Source: Opacimonas sp014872805 (GTDB lineage: Bacteria; Pseudomonadota; Gammaproteobacteria; Enterobacterales; Alteromonadaceae). From it: a stretch of 64,000 bases of DNA. Shown here piece by piece: positions 52,708 through 63,393 of the stretch (positions within the stretch are counted from its first letter, which is position 1; the number at the start of each line of letters is the position of its first letter). Under the pieces are notes generated by a model, which was not told where the DNA came from, made no database searches, and saw only the letters and a list, made by a program, of their open reading frames with translations. A program made the position numbers and the translations under genes. Location: assembly GCA_014872805.1 (NCBI GenBank), contig WKFN01000005.1, positions 62,001 through 126,000 on the forward strand, in the 5' to 3' direction.

Positions 52708-54002
52708 ATTTTTACGTCCTCTATATCCGGGTCATTGAAGACGCTTTCGTCCAATTCGCCTTCAGACTTGGCGACAATACAGGCAACCATGCAATCCCCA
52801 GTAACATTAACGGCAGTACGTGTCATATCTAATAAGCGGTCTACACCGATAATTAACGCAATGCCTTCAACGGGCAAATTCACTTGTTGCAGTACCATGG
52901 CGAGCATAATTAAGCCAACGCCTGGCACACCGGCTGTACCGATTGAAGCTAAGGTTGCAGTAAGGATCACCAGCAAATAATCCGTCACCGACAAATCCAC
53001 GCCATAGACTTGTGCGATAAAGACGGTTGCAACCCCTTGCATAATCGCCGTACCGTCCATGTTAATGGTGGCACCTAAGGGGATGGTGAAACTGGAAACG
53101 CTCGATTGAACTCCAAGCTTTTGTCGGGCAGTTGCCATGGTGACAGGAAGGGTGGCATTAGAACTTGAAGTACTAAAGGCAAATAAACACGTTTGTTTCA
53201 TTTTATTTAATAGCATTCGCGGGTCTAATCCCGTAAGAGTTTTGAGTAAAACAGGATAGGTAACTAAACCATGGAATACTAAAACGAAGAATACTAAGAA
53301 AAAGTATTTCGCTAAACCTAATATGGTATCAAACCCTATGCTGGCAAATAATTTTGCCATTAATACAAAGACACCGTAAGGGGCAATGGCCATGACCATC
53401 GATACGATTTTCATCATGACGTTATTCAAGTCGTTAAACGCGGCCTTTATACGCTCGCCGGAGTCACCGGCCAAGGTCAGAGCTACACCAAAAATGACTG
53501 CAAACACAATGATTTGCAACATATTACCTTGTGCCATCGATGCTATCGGATTGGATGGAAACATATTGACAAAGACTTGACTCAAAGCAGGGGCTTCTTT
53601 GGCGCTATAGGTTGCCTCTGTGGTCAGATTCAGCCCTTCACCTGGTGCGATAATCAATGCCGCAACAATAGCAATGCTAATGGCAATGGCAGTAGTTGTG
53701 ATGTAAAGAGCGATGGATTTACCGCCTAATGAACCGAGTTTTGCAGGCTCAGATAAGCTTGATGTGCCGCAAACCAGTGATATAAATACGAGTGGCACAA
53801 CTAGCATCTTTAAACTGGCGATGAAAATTTGACCTAAAGCACCGAATAATCCATCCACTAAATTATCGTTGAGCGAGACTCCAGCAATCACCAAATCACA
53901 CGACTCGCCAAACACAGCATTTAAGAGTAAACCGGCGACTGCACCGGCTATCATGCCGATAAAAATACGAACGGTTAAGCTGAGTTTTTGAGGTTCTGTC
54001 AC
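52704..54002 (-). CDS. Dicarboxylate/amino-acid:cation symporter (DAACS family)
   Basis: The 432-residue protein has about eight membrane segments and the two re-entrant signatures: SSSNATLPVTM (usually SSSSATLP) and NMDGTAIMQGVA. TRTAVNVTGDCMVACIVAK follows in the last helix, with Asp and Asn ligands. The family imports glutamate, aspartate, C4-dicarboxylates or serine. It precedes astB on the same strand, separated by 70 bp, in the reverse transcription order (astB first). An amino-acid role fits. Confidence 0.88.
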   Translation of the reverse strand: MTEPQKLSLTVRIFIGMIAGAVAGLLLNAVFGESCDLVIAGVSLNDNLVDGLFGALGQIFIASLKMLVVPLVFISLVCGTSSLSEPAKLGSLGGKSIALYITTTAIAISIAIVAALIIAPGEGLNLTTEATYSAKEAPALSQVFVNMFPSNPIASMAQGNMLQIIVFAVIFGVALTLAGDSGERIKAAFNDLNNVMMKIVSMVMAIAPYGVFVLMAKLFASIGFDTILGLAKYFFLVFFVLVFHGLVTYPVLLKTLTGLDPRMLLNKMKQTCLFAFSTSSSNATLPVTMATARQKLGVQSSVSSFTIPLGATINMDGTAIMQGVATVFIAQVYGVDLSVTDYLLVILTATLASIGTAGVPGVGLIMLAMVLQQVNLPVEGIALIIGVDRLLDMTRTAVNVTGDCMVACIVAKSEGELDESVFNDPDIEDVKI

Positions 54003-54072
54003 GTTGTTTCCTTTTGTTATTCTTATCTAATGACAAGCAGATTACCGTAACAAAACCTCAGATACAATGACC

Positions 54073-55434
54073 TTAATCTTGTTGAAAAGAATAGACACTG
54101 CCCAAGCCAAGGATTTGGGTCAATTCATCTAAAGCAGTGTAGGATTCGATGAGCAAATTAGGATCTGCTAAATCGGCTGGGGCCAATTCGTCTCGATAAT
54201 GTTTATCCACCCATTGGTACAACACTTCAAACTGCTCAGAGGTTAAGAAACACTTGGGGTTTACTGCTTTTAGTTGAGTTTTATTTAGGGCTACGCGTAA
54301 CCTAAGGCAAGCCGGTCCACCGCCGTTTTTCATAGATTGCTTAACATCCAAATAATGAACGTGTTTAATCGGTGTCCCAGCGTCAGTAAGTTTGGCTAAA
54401 TACGCATGTACGGCGGTATTTTCACGACATTCTGTGGGCGCTATTAAGGCCATATGAACGTCGTCTTGTCCATGATTAATGGTCAGTAACTGGGTATTGA
54501 ATAAATAGCTTTTCACAGCATCTTCCACACTGACTTCGTCGGTCGGGACCTCAATAAAATGCATATCTTTTATACCTACAGTGTGTCCTTTCTGAGCTAA
54601 TTCAGCTTTAACTTGCTCGGTATTGTGAAACGCCTGTTCATGGTAAAACAAAGTATTTTGATTCCCCACCGCAATCACGTCATTGTGAAACACACCTTGG
54701 TCAATGACGTCGGGATTTTGCAGTGCAAATACGCACTGGTTTTCATTTAAGCCGTGCAGACGCGCAACCGCTTGTGAGGCTTCTAACGTGTGACGTGCTG
54801 GAAATCTGGTAGGCGCGGGGACATCGGGGCGCATGGCTGAGCGGCCATAGACAAAAAATTCGATACCAGCCTGGTCATATTGAGCACAGAAGCGAGTGTG
54901 ATTCGCAGCGCCTTCATCGCCATAGCTGTCTTGTTCAGGTAAATGGGTATGATGCGCAAAATGTACCTCGTCTGAGAATACTGACTTGAGGATTGCGCCA
55001 GTTTGCGCCGGTTCAATACTCCGATGGAGTTTATTATTCAGGTTCGCAGGCGTAAAATGCACTTTGCCATCTGCAGTATCGGCGCTGGGAGACACCGTTG
55101 CGGCATTGGCTGTCCACATAGAAGAAGCCGAGTACATTGCCGCTAATAAAGCCGGTTCGGTTTTGGCGACCTTGTTGATGACTTGTGTATCACTGCCATT
55201 AAACCCCAGACGTCGTAAGATATTGATATCAGGTCGGGCGTTAGGGGCAAGTACACCTTGGGGCAAGCCTAACTCAGCCACTGTTTGCATTTTGCAGAGT
55301 CCTTGCTGGGCTGCAGCTTTAGGTTGACTGGTGCCTTTGGCATGTTGTTTGGATGCGACATTACCATAAGATAGGCCAGCATAATTATGTGTTGGGCCGA
55401 CTAATCCATCAAAATTGACTTCTACGCCAGACAT
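54073..55434 (-). CDS. astB: N-succinylarginine dihydrolase
   Basis: The 453-residue protein hydrolyses N2-succinylarginine to succinylornithine, CO2 and ammonia in the arginine succinyltransferase pathway. The N-terminus VEVNFDGLVGPTHNYAGLS, the middle HYLDVKQSMKNGGGPACLRL with the catalytic Cys and the GDEGAANHTRF segment are diagnostic. No other ast genes are in the window. A symporter gene lies downstream. Confidence 0.94.
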   Translation of the reverse strand: MSGVEVNFDGLVGPTHNYAGLSYGNVASKQHAKGTSQPKAAAQQGLCKMQTVAELGLPQGVLAPNARPDINILRRLGFNGSDTQVINKVAKTEPALLAAMYSASSMWTANAATVSPSADTADGKVHFTPANLNNKLHRSIEPAQTGAILKSVFSDEVHFAHHTHLPEQDSYGDEGAANHTRFCAQYDQAGIEFFVYGRSAMRPDVPAPTRFPARHTLEASQAVARLHGLNENQCVFALQNPDVIDQGVFHNDVIAVGNQNTLFYHEQAFHNTEQVKAELAQKGHTVGIKDMHFIEVPTDEVSVEDAVKSYLFNTQLLTINHGQDDVHMALIAPTECRENTAVHAYLAKLTDAGTPIKHVHYLDVKQSMKNGGGPACLRLRVALNKTQLKAVNPKCFLTSEQFEVLYQWVDKHYRDELAPADLADPNLLIESYTALDELTQILGLGSVYSFQQD

Positions 55435-55721
55435 ACAAGTTTCTCCAAAAGTATGATCGCTTGTTAGGCAACAAGCATAGTATAAGGATATAAATAAGGC
55501 GCTAGATTACTGTTAAAGCGTTGTAATGGCAAATTGATTTTATAAAAAAACCAATAAAATTAATAGTTTACATCACTTGAAGTGGGTAAGTATGAAGATT
55601 TTCTTGTTTTATATGCAATTTACCGATATATCTTTAAAAAGAGATTGAGTATCAGATTTCCCCATGTACAGCCAGATTTGTACAGTTATATATATGTTTT
55701 TCAAAGGATAAGCGTTTTCTC

Positions 55722-58373
55722 ATGGCAAAATCATTAGTCATAGTCGAGTCACCCGCCAAGGCGAAGACCATAAATAAATATTTAGGTAAGGATTTTATCG
55801 TTAAATCCTCCGTCGGACACATCCGCGACTTGCCAACCAAAGCATTGGGAAAAGTAGAAGCTAAGATCCCAGCTAAAGAATTAAAAACGTGGCCAGAAAA
55901 GAAAAAAGAAGAATATTTAAGACGCCATGAATACATGAAGCTGGTGGATCGTATGGGGGTTGACCCAGAAAATGATTGGCACGCCCATTACCAAGTTCTA
56001 CAAGGCAAAGAAAAGGTTGTCACCGAACTCAAAAAACTCGCCAAAGAAGCAGATACTATTTATCTAGCAACGGATTTGGATAGAGAAGGAGAGGCCATTG
56101 CGTGGCATTTGCAAGAGTTACTCGGTGGTAAAGGCAAAACATTCCAGCGCGTGGTGTTTAATGAGATCACTAAATCGGCCATTCAAGATGCGTTTAGCGC
56201 CCCAGGCGAAGTCAATATAAATCGGGTAAACGCTCAGCAAGCACGTCGCTTTTTGGACCGTGTAGTGGGCTTTATGATCTCGCCACTATTATGGAAAAAA
56301 GTGGCTCGAGGGTTATCTGCCGGTCGCGTGCAATCGGTTGCTATGCGCTTGGTGGTTGAAAAAGAACGCGAAATCAAAGCCTTTACCCCAGAGGAGTTTT
56401 GGGATATCCACGCTGATTTGCGTTATTCAACAGTGTCACTGACTGATGCTCAACTCAAAATGTTGGTCGCCAAATACCAAGATAAGGCATTTAAGCCGAC
56501 CAACAAAGCAGAAGCGGAAGCGGCGACTTCTGAATTGCAAGCTCAGCAATATGTGGTCTCAGCAAGAGACAGTCGACCTACAACGTCAAAACCAAGTGCC
56601 CCATTTATTACGTCTACCTTACAACAAGCAGCTTCTACACGCTTAGGTTTTGGGGTCAAGAAGACAATGATGCTGGCACAACGCTTATATGAAGCGGGAC
56701 ACATCACCTATATGCGTACTGACTCAACGAATCTATCCAAAGAAGCGGTGAGCAGTGCACGCGATTTTATTAATGAACACTTTGGCGCTCCCTATCTTCC
56801 ACCGCAGCCGAACATCTATGGTGCTAAAGATAACGCACAAGAGGCTCACGAAGCCATCAGGCCGTCAAATGTGAATGTGCAAGGGGCAAGCCTGTCTGAC
56901 ATGGAAAGAGACGCACAGCGTCTTTATGAGCTCATCTGGCGTCAGTTCGTTGCCTGTCAGATGACCCCTGCTAAATATGACTCAACCACTTTACGCGTGA
57001 AAGCCGGCGATTACGAATTAACGGCTAAGGGACGCGTATTGAAGTTTGCCGGTTGGACCAAAGTGCAAACGCAAATCAGCAAAAAAGGCGAAGACGTCAC
57101 CTTACCTGATGTCAAAGTAGGGGATGTACTTGCGTTAGATAAGCTCGACCCCCAACAACACTTTACCAAGCCACCAGCGCGTTTTAACGAAGCTTCCTTG
57201 GTTAAAGAGTTAGAAAAAAGAGGCATCGGTCGACCTTCGACTTACGCCAGTATTATTTCTACCATCCAAGATCGCGGATATGTGCAATTAGACAATAAAC
57301 GCTTTTACGCTACAAAGATGGGCGAAATCGTTACAGACCGTCTCTCGCAAAACTTTGCTGACTTAATGTCCTATGACTTTACCGCCAAAATGGAACAACG
57401 CCTCGATGATGTTGCGCACGGGCATAAAGCTTGGAAAGACGTATTAAACGCCTTTTATGATGATTTTTATGCCTTACTGTTGATGGCAGAAAAACCAGAA
57501 GAAGACGGCGGCATGCATGCTAATAGTGCGGTTCAGATCGAACTGGATTGTCCTGAGTGTTCGCGTCCGATGAACGTTCGTACCGCAAGCACAGGCGTGT
57601 TTTTGGGGTGTACAGGATACAACTTACCACCCAAAGAGCGTTGCACTAAGACCTTAAACCTCACACCTGGTGATGAAGCTGTTGCCGTGGTAGACGAGGA
57701 AGATTTTGAGACTGAAGCACTGCGTGCTAAGAAACGCTGCCCTTTGTGTGACACTGCGATGGATAGTTATTTGGTAAACGAAACCACCAAACTCCATGTT
57801 TGTGGAAATACGCCCAATTGTCCAGGCACTGAGATTGAGAAAGGCACATACAAGGTCAAAGGGTATGATGGTCCTGTCTTGGAATGCGACAAATGCCAGT
57901 CTGATATGGAACTCAAAAACGGCCGCTTTGGCAAATATTTTGATTGTACTAACGAGGCATGCAAAAACACTCGTAAGTTACTCAAAAACGGTGAGCCTGC
58001 TCCACCGAAAGAAGATCCGGTACATTTGCCAGAATTACCATGTCAAAAGTCGGAAGGAGCCTATTTTGTTTTGCGTGATGGCGCATCAGGTATTTTCTTA
58101 GCTGCACATAACTTTCCTAAATCCAGAGAAACCCGAGCACCTTTAGTCAGTGAGCTTAAACGCTTTAGGGACCGTATTTCGCCTAAGTTTTATTACCTAG
58201 CGGATGCACCGGCAAATGATCCTGACGGACAGCCTGCTATTGTTCGTTTCAGTCGCAAAACCAAACAGCAATACGTCATGTCAGAGAATGAAAACGGTAA
58301 AGCTTCAGGTTGGGCTGCTTGGTTCCAAGAAGGTAAATGGGTAGTCGATGATAAACGCAAGAAAGCGAAGTGA
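55722..58373 (+). CDS. topA: DNA topoisomerase I
   Basis: The 883-residue type IA topoisomerase relaxes negative supercoils. The Toprim domain begins SLVIVESPAKAKTI with the DLDREGEAIAWH acidic motif; the nucleophile is Tyr330 in YMRTDSTN. Three C4 zinc fingers lie in the C-terminal quarter (CPEC, CPLC, CDKC clusters). An AAGGAT ribosome site precedes the ATG. It is convergent with rne across a shared terminator. Confidence 0.96.
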   Translation: MAKSLVIVESPAKAKTINKYLGKDFIVKSSVGHIRDLPTKALGKVEAKIPAKELKTWPEKKKEEYLRRHEYMKLVDRMGVDPENDWHAHYQVLQGKEKVVTELKKLAKEADTIYLATDLDREGEAIAWHLQELLGGKGKTFQRVVFNEITKSAIQDAFSAPGEVNINRVNAQQARRFLDRVVGFMISPLLWKKVARGLSAGRVQSVAMRLVVEKEREIKAFTPEEFWDIHADLRYSTVSLTDAQLKMLVAKYQDKAFKPTNKAEAEAATSELQAQQYVVSARDSRPTTSKPSAPFITSTLQQAASTRLGFGVKKTMMLAQRLYEAGHITYMRTDSTNLSKEAVSSARDFINEHFGAPYLPPQPNIYGAKDNAQEAHEAIRPSNVNVQGASLSDMERDAQRLYELIWRQFVACQMTPAKYDSTTLRVKAGDYELTAKGRVLKFAGWTKVQTQISKKGEDVTLPDVKVGDVLALDKLDPQQHFTKPPARFNEASLVKELEKRGIGRPSTYASIISTIQDRGYVQLDNKRFYATKMGEIVTDRLSQNFADLMSYDFTAKMEQRLDDVAHGHKAWKDVLNAFYDDFYALLLMAEKPEEDGGMHANSAVQIELDCPECSRPMNVRTASTGVFLGCTGYNLPPKERCTKTLNLTPGDEAVAVVDEEDFETEALRAKKRCPLCDTAMDSYLVNETTKLHVCGNTPNCPGTEIEKGTYKVKGYDGPVLECDKCQSDMELKNGRFGKYFDCTNEACKNTRKLLKNGEPAPPKEDPVHLPELPCQKSEGAYFVLRDGASGIFLAAHNFPKSRETRAPLVSELKRFRDRISPKFYYLADAPANDPDGQPAIVRFSRKTKQQYVMSENENGKASGWAAWFQEGKWVVDDKRKKAK

Positions 58374-58406
58374 TGTAATGTGTTAAGCGACAAAAATTAG
58401 TTATTA

Positions 58407-58437
58407 AAAAAGGCACTTCATTGGGAAGTGCCTTTTT
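58407..58437. terminator. Bidirectional terminator between topA and rne
   Basis: AAGGCACTTC (58410-58419) and GAAGTGCCTT (58425-58434) form a perfect 10-bp stem with a 5-base loop. A-tracts on one side and T-tracts on the other make it work for both convergent genes. Confidence 0.9.
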
Positions 58438-58462
58438 GGTATGAGTGGTTCAAGTCATTCGA

Positions 58463-61291
58463 CTAGTCAACATTTGCTGGTCTAGTCATTGGAGCTTGCG
58501 CGCGATTCACGACAGAGGCAATTGCTGCTTGGCGTGCAGTGCGAGCAATTGTTGGACGAGAGGCATCATTTAATACGTTGATAACGATATCGCCAAACTC
58601 ACTTTCTAACGCTTTCGGTAAAGCAGTAGGATGTGATGCTCGAGCTTTACTTGGTAATGCAGCTTGTTTAGTCGGTTCTGCATCCGCTACCGAGACTGGT
58701 TCAGCATCCACTAGGGGTTGAATATCAACACCCGGCTCAGTGACTGTCTCAGTGACGACCATCTCGCTTTCAGCGACCGTTTGAGTGGCACTTGCCGTTT
58801 CCACTGCTTGGGCAACTTCTGCCGAGGTCGACGGTTCAGCTTGCTCTGTAAATTCGGCCATCACAGTCACTTCTTCGTTTTGTTCACTGACGACTGGCTC
58901 AACAACTTCTGATTCAACCGCATCGTCCAGTGGCAGTTCTGCTTGCGCCTGTTCTTGTTTGCGTTTTTGCCCCGCTGCGCGTGTATGACGTGGTGAGCGG
59001 CGAGAGCGAGTACGACGCTCTTTGTTTTCAGAGGATTCATTCTCAGTGTTTTCAGAGGTATGCTCTGACATCGACTCCGTTGCAACCACTGAATCAGTGA
59101 CTGTATTAGGTTGCTCTGTAGCGATATCCGGCGCTGAAGGTATTTTAACAGATACTTGAGTAGACTCAGATACGTTAGGAGTCTCTGTAACGCTTTCTTG
59201 CACACCCCCTGAGGAATCTAGTGCAACATTAGTTTCGGCATCAACTGGCGCTACACGAACCGATCTGCGATTATCGCGACGCTTGCGACGTTCACGCGGT
59301 GGCTTGCTGACTGTCTCCGCTTCAGCAACTTCACTGGCTGAACGTTTTGTCTCATTGCGCTCTGGTTTTGCTTTGCGGTCTTTTTTGTCATGCTGTTCGT
59401 TGCGTTGGCTACGCGCAGTACGACGTGATTTAGACTTGCGTTCTTTATCTCCACGATCCCCACGCTCATCCTCATCGCTCTTGTCAGGGCGTTTGCTTTG
59501 CGTGCGCGCTTGACCATTACGTCCGTTGCGCGCTTGATTGCGACGGTTGGTATTGCGACGTTGATTCTGGTTACGGCCACGACCTTTGCCTTTCTTGGCA
59601 GGAGCTGGTTTCGGCGCGAACAAAGCAGTTAACCAAGCAATAAATTGAGTAAATATGCTTGGAGTGCTCTCAACTTTTGGCGCGGGTGCTTGTGGTGGCG
59701 CAGCCATACCTTGCAAAGCGGGTTCTTCACGTTTAACTGGAGCGGCTGCCGCAGCAGACTCTTGTTTTGCTTCAACCGATTCGGTTAATTCAAGTTTGTA
59801 ACTGATGTCAGTTAATGCATCTTCTGAACGACGACGATTGATCTCGAAGTGCGGAGTGGTCAAGTTCACATTTGGCAGTACCAAGATTTGAACTTTATTA
59901 CGCTCTTCTAGTTGACGTACGGCTTTACGTTTTTCATTTAAAATATACGTTGCAACATCGACCGGTAATTGCGCTTCAACTTGCGCCGTGTTGTCCTTGA
60001 TGCATTCTTCTTCAATGATGCGCAAAACGGAAAGCGCTAATGACTCTGTACCTCGAATCGTACCAAGACCAGTACAACGAGGGCAAACATTATGCGCCGA
60101 CTCACCTAATGATGGACGCAAGCGTTGACGTGACATCTCCAATAAGCCAAAACGTGAAATACGGCTTAACTGCACACGCGCGCGGTCACCACTGACTGAG
60201 TCTTTCATGCGATTTTCGACTTCACGCTGATGCTTATTCACAGACATGTCAATGAAGTCAATCACCACAAGGCCACCCAAATCACGTAGGCGCAGTTGTC
60301 TAGCGATCTCTTCAGCGGCTTCTAAGTTGGTATTAAACGCTGTTTCTTCGATATCGCCACCTTTGGTCGCCCGAGCCGAGTTAATATCGATTGAGGTTAA
60401 CGCTTCTGTTGGATCAATAACGATAGACCCACCAGAGGGTAGACGTACTTCGCGTTGGAAAGCTGATTCGATTTGGCTTTCAATTTGGTAGTGGCTAAAT
60501 AATGGCACTTCACCAGTGTATAGTTTTACGCGATTAGCAAAATCAGGACGCACCAATTTTATATGCTGTAAGGCCTTCTCGAAGACAGACTTCTTATCGA
60601 TGACGATCTCACCTACATCACGGCGCAAATAATCGCGAATAGCCCGCACAATGACGTTTGATTCTTGGTGAATCAAAAATGGTGCAGGGCGGTCTTGAGC
60701 AACATCAGAAATTGCCTGCCAATGGGTTAATAATACCTTGAGATCCCATGCCAATTCTTCAGCTGATTTACCCACACCTGCAGTGCGGACAATCAGTCCC
60801 ATACCTTTGGGTAGGTCAAGTTGGTCCAAGGCAGCTTTTAAGTCCGAACGCTCATCGCCTTCAATACGACGAGAGATACCCCCCGCACGTGGGTTATTAG
60901 GCATCAGGACTAAATACGAGCCAGCTAAACTAATGAACGTAGTCAGAGCTGCGCCTTTCTGGCCACGCTCTTCTTTGTCGATTTGAATAATGACTTCTTG
61001 GCCCTCTTTGACGGCATCCTTGATGTTTGGACGTCCTTCAAATGTGTAGTTATCTGGGAAGTAATTTCTCGCGATTTCTTTGAGTGGTAAAAATCCGTGA
61101 CGCTCAGCGCCATAATCAACGAACGCGGCTTCTAGGCTAGGTTCTACGCGAGTGATGGTGCCTTTGTAGATATTGGCTTTTTTTTGTTCATGGCCAGGGC
61201 TTTCGATGTCTAAATCATATAGCTTTTGACCGTCAACAAGTGCAACACGCAGTTCTTCTTGCTGCGTGGCATTGATGAGCATTCTTTTCAT
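58463..61291 (-). CDS. rne: Ribonuclease E
   Basis: The 942-residue endonuclease starts MKRMLINATQQEELRVALVD, as in Escherichia coli. It has an S1 domain (about 38-120), a catalytic core with DIDINSARATKGG and VVIDFIDM, and a Zn-link CPRCTGLGTIRG near residue 405. The C-terminal half (about 520-942) is disordered: an Arg/Lys-rich RNA-binding stretch (RGRNQNQRRNTNRRNQ) and acidic Glu/Val/Thr-rich repeats. It is the scaffold of the degradosome. rluC diverges from it, as is usual. Confidence 0.96.
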   Translation of the reverse strand: MKRMLINATQQEELRVALVDGQKLYDLDIESPGHEQKKANIYKGTITRVEPSLEAAFVDYGAERHGFLPLKEIARNYFPDNYTFEGRPNIKDAVKEGQEVIIQIDKEERGQKGAALTTFISLAGSYLVLMPNNPRAGGISRRIEGDERSDLKAALDQLDLPKGMGLIVRTAGVGKSAEELAWDLKVLLTHWQAISDVAQDRPAPFLIHQESNVIVRAIRDYLRRDVGEIVIDKKSVFEKALQHIKLVRPDFANRVKLYTGEVPLFSHYQIESQIESAFQREVRLPSGGSIVIDPTEALTSIDINSARATKGGDIEETAFNTNLEAAEEIARQLRLRDLGGLVVIDFIDMSVNKHQREVENRMKDSVSGDRARVQLSRISRFGLLEMSRQRLRPSLGESAHNVCPRCTGLGTIRGTESLALSVLRIIEEECIKDNTAQVEAQLPVDVATYILNEKRKAVRQLEERNKVQILVLPNVNLTTPHFEINRRRSEDALTDISYKLELTESVEAKQESAAAAAPVKREEPALQGMAAPPQAPAPKVESTPSIFTQFIAWLTALFAPKPAPAKKGKGRGRNQNQRRNTNRRNQARNGRNGQARTQSKRPDKSDEDERGDRGDKERKSKSRRTARSQRNEQHDKKDRKAKPERNETKRSASEVAEAETVSKPPRERRKRRDNRRSVRVAPVDAETNVALDSSGGVQESVTETPNVSESTQVSVKIPSAPDIATEQPNTVTDSVVATESMSEHTSENTENESSENKERRTRSRRSPRHTRAAGQKRKQEQAQAELPLDDAVESEVVEPVVSEQNEEVTVMAEFTEQAEPSTSAEVAQAVETASATQTVAESEMVVTETVTEPGVDIQPLVDAEPVSVADAEPTKQAALPSKARASHPTALPKALESEFGDIVINVLNDASRPTIARTARQAAIASVVNRAQAPMTRPANVD

Positions 61292-61786
61292 ATTGTCATA
61301 TTCTCAATTACGCTGACGCATGAGAACTAGGGCAGGGCTGTGTCCACACTTATAGTGGTCTGTTCAGACAAAGATATATACACCATGTTCTCAACATGGC
61401 TTTGATCCGCTAATTTGTGCATAGCGGGAATAAATTATCTCGTTTTTCTCTTTTAGGTATCTACATCAACCTAAAATTGCTCTAATTCTGATTAGTTTGC
61501 ATCAGCAAAGGTCTTAATAAAAAATGCACAAACGCATACGGAGTTAATTCTCTATGCGTTGTGACAACGTGTCATGCTTTGTAAATGCCGTGTGTTCGAT
61601 GGCTTGCTTGGTGCATGACGTGCGGTTTGTATTCAGTTAGGAGTGTTCGCATTATGGCGAGAGACACTTGCTTGTGTAGCTTAGTACCAAAAAATACAAC
61701 TTCGCTAAGAGTATTATCGCTTGTATTTGGAATTACTGCAACAAAATTTCATGCATGGTCATGAGCTTATTGATATAATCCGCACC
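61292..61786 (-). promoter_or_regulatory. Long rne leader and rluC promoter region
   Basis: No credible gene is seen in these 495 bp. Escherichia coli rne has a structured leader of about 360 nt through which RNase E limits its own mRNA; a similar role is likely here. Visible structures include AACGCATA/TATGCGTT (61532-61561) and TGACA-ACG-TGTCA (61563-61575). A T-rich stretch and ATG 61751 lie just before rluC. Confidence 0.5.
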
Positions 61787-62752
61787 ATGAATCAAGAATC
61801 ATCTCCCCAAGTCCGCTTTGTTAACATTGACAATGATATGTCAGGGCAACGCATTGACAATTTTTTGCTCACTTATCTTAAAGGTGTACCTAAAAGTTTG
61901 GTTTATCGCTTGTTGCGCAAAGGCGAAATCAGAGTGAACAAAAAGCGCATTAAGGCTGAATATAAATTACAGCCTTCTGACATCATTCGAATTGCCCCAA
62001 TTAAAATTGAACAGAAACATACGGATCAACTCAATCCTAAACTGGATAAAATCGCATCATTAGAACAGGCAATTTTGTTTGAAGATGATCGAGTGTTAGC
62101 GATAAATAAGCCCTCTGGTCTTGCCGTGCATGGTGGCAGTGGGCTTAGTTTTGGGATGATTGAAGGGCTTAGAGCGTTGCGTCCACAGCAAGATTTTTTG
62201 GAGTTAGTGCATCGCCTTGACCGCGATACATCCGGCGTGATTTTGGTCGCTAAGCGCCGTTCAGCTTTGCGCAGTTTGCACGAGCAGTTACGGGAAAAAC
62301 AAATGCAAAAGCGTTACCATGCGATTGTCCACGGACATTGGCCAGAACATCGGCATAAGGTTAAGGCGCCTTTGTACAAGAATACTTTACAATCAGGAGA
62401 ACGGGTTGTGGTCGTAAGGGAAGATGGCAAACCCAGCGAAACACGCTATCGTGTATTACAGACGTTTTGCGATGCCACGCTTATTGAAGCTTCACCTATT
62501 ACTGGACGTACCCATCAGATCAGAGTGCATTGTCAAAGTGCAGGGCATGCCATTATTGGCGATGTAAAATACTGTGATTCTGAGATCAATAATCAATATG
62601 CACAAAATGGCTTTTCCCGACTGGCTTTGCATGCGGCTACGCTGTCTTTTATGCATCCAACAACCAAAGAGCCTATGCGAATTATGGCTAAATACGACAA
62701 ACCGTTTAAATATGTGATCCAACAACTTGAAGCGGCGTCAACTCAATCATGA
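61787..62752 (+). CDS. rluC: 23S rRNA pseudouridine synthase RluC
   Basis: 321 residues from ATG 61787; the frame runs 22 codons further up, but the family begins about here (VNIDNDMSGQRIDNFLLTYL). An S4 RNA-binding domain is followed by the pseudouridine synthase core, with catalytic Asp in HRLDRDTSG. It modifies U955, U2504 and U2580 of 23S rRNA in Escherichia coli. It diverges from rne and overlaps the next gene by 4 bp. Confidence 0.93.
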   Translation: MNQESSPQVRFVNIDNDMSGQRIDNFLLTYLKGVPKSLVYRLLRKGEIRVNKKRIKAEYKLQPSDIIRIAPIKIEQKHTDQLNPKLDKIASLEQAILFEDDRVLAINKPSGLAVHGGSGLSFGMIEGLRALRPQQDFLELVHRLDRDTSGVILVAKRRSALRSLHEQLREKQMQKRYHAIVHGHWPEHRHKVKAPLYKNTLQSGERVVVVREDGKPSETRYRVLQTFCDATLIEASPITGRTHQIRVHCQSAGHAIIGDVKYCDSEINNQYAQNGFSRLALHAATLSFMHPTTKEPMRIMAKYDKPFKYVIQQLEAASTQS

Positions 62753-63393
62753 AGCAACAGTACAAGTGCATTATTTTTGACTGGGATGGCACGTTGATGG
62801 ATTCTGCTGATAAAATCGTTAACACCATGCAAGAAGCGGCGAGGCGTTCGGATTTGGCTGTGCCTTCTGCGCCTTCCGTTCATCAGATTATCGGGATCAG
62901 CTTAACTCCTGCAATCGCACGTTTATTCGGTCTCTCTTGTCCAGTCAAAACACAAGAAGTTGTCGAGCATTATAAGACAGTTTTTGTGTCACATGACCAA
63001 ACGCCTTGCCCGTTATTTTTAGGTACCGAGCAGTTATTAGAAAACTTAACTGACAAATATTGCTTGGCAGTTGCTACTGGTAAAGCGCGAAGGGGGTTGG
63101 AGCGTGCTTGGCAGCAAACTCAGACAAAAAGTTATTTTGTTGATTCATGCTGTGCCGATGAGGCTGAATCTAAGCCATCACCGGATATGCTGTTACAGAT
63201 CCTAGAACGGCAAAAGCTGGCACCTGAAGAGTGTCTGATGGTGGGGGATACATCATATGATATGCAAATGGCACAAAGCATCAATATGCCAAGAATTGGG
63301 GTAAGTTACGGTGTGCATTCGATTGGGCAACTCAACCAACACAGTCCCATTGCAATCATTGATTCCCCCATCGAGTTACTTAACTGGCTCTAA
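62749..63393 (+). CDS. HAD-IA family phosphatase
   Basis: The 214-residue protein has HAD motifs: FDWDGTLMDS (I, nucleophile Asp), VATGKARRGL (II), KPSPDML (III) and MVGDTSYDMQMA (IV). It resembles phosphoglycolate phosphatases. It overlaps rluC by 4 bp and ends convergent with maf, overlapping by 18 bp. Substrate uncertain. Confidence 0.88.
   Translation: MKQQYKCIIFDWDGTLMDSADKIVNTMQEAARRSDLAVPSAPSVHQIIGISLTPAIARLFGLSCPVKTQEVVEHYKTVFVSHDQTPCPLFLGTEQLLENLTDKYCLAVATGKARRGLERAWQQTQTKSYFVDSCCADEAESKPSPDMLLQILERQKLAPEECLMVGDTSYDMQMAQSINMPRIGVSYGVHSIGQLNQHSPIAIIDSPIELLNWL

Noticed and set aside
59251..59580. Arg/Lys-rich frames overlapping rne on both strands
   Set aside because: They are shadows of the repetitive, charged C-terminal half of RNase E.
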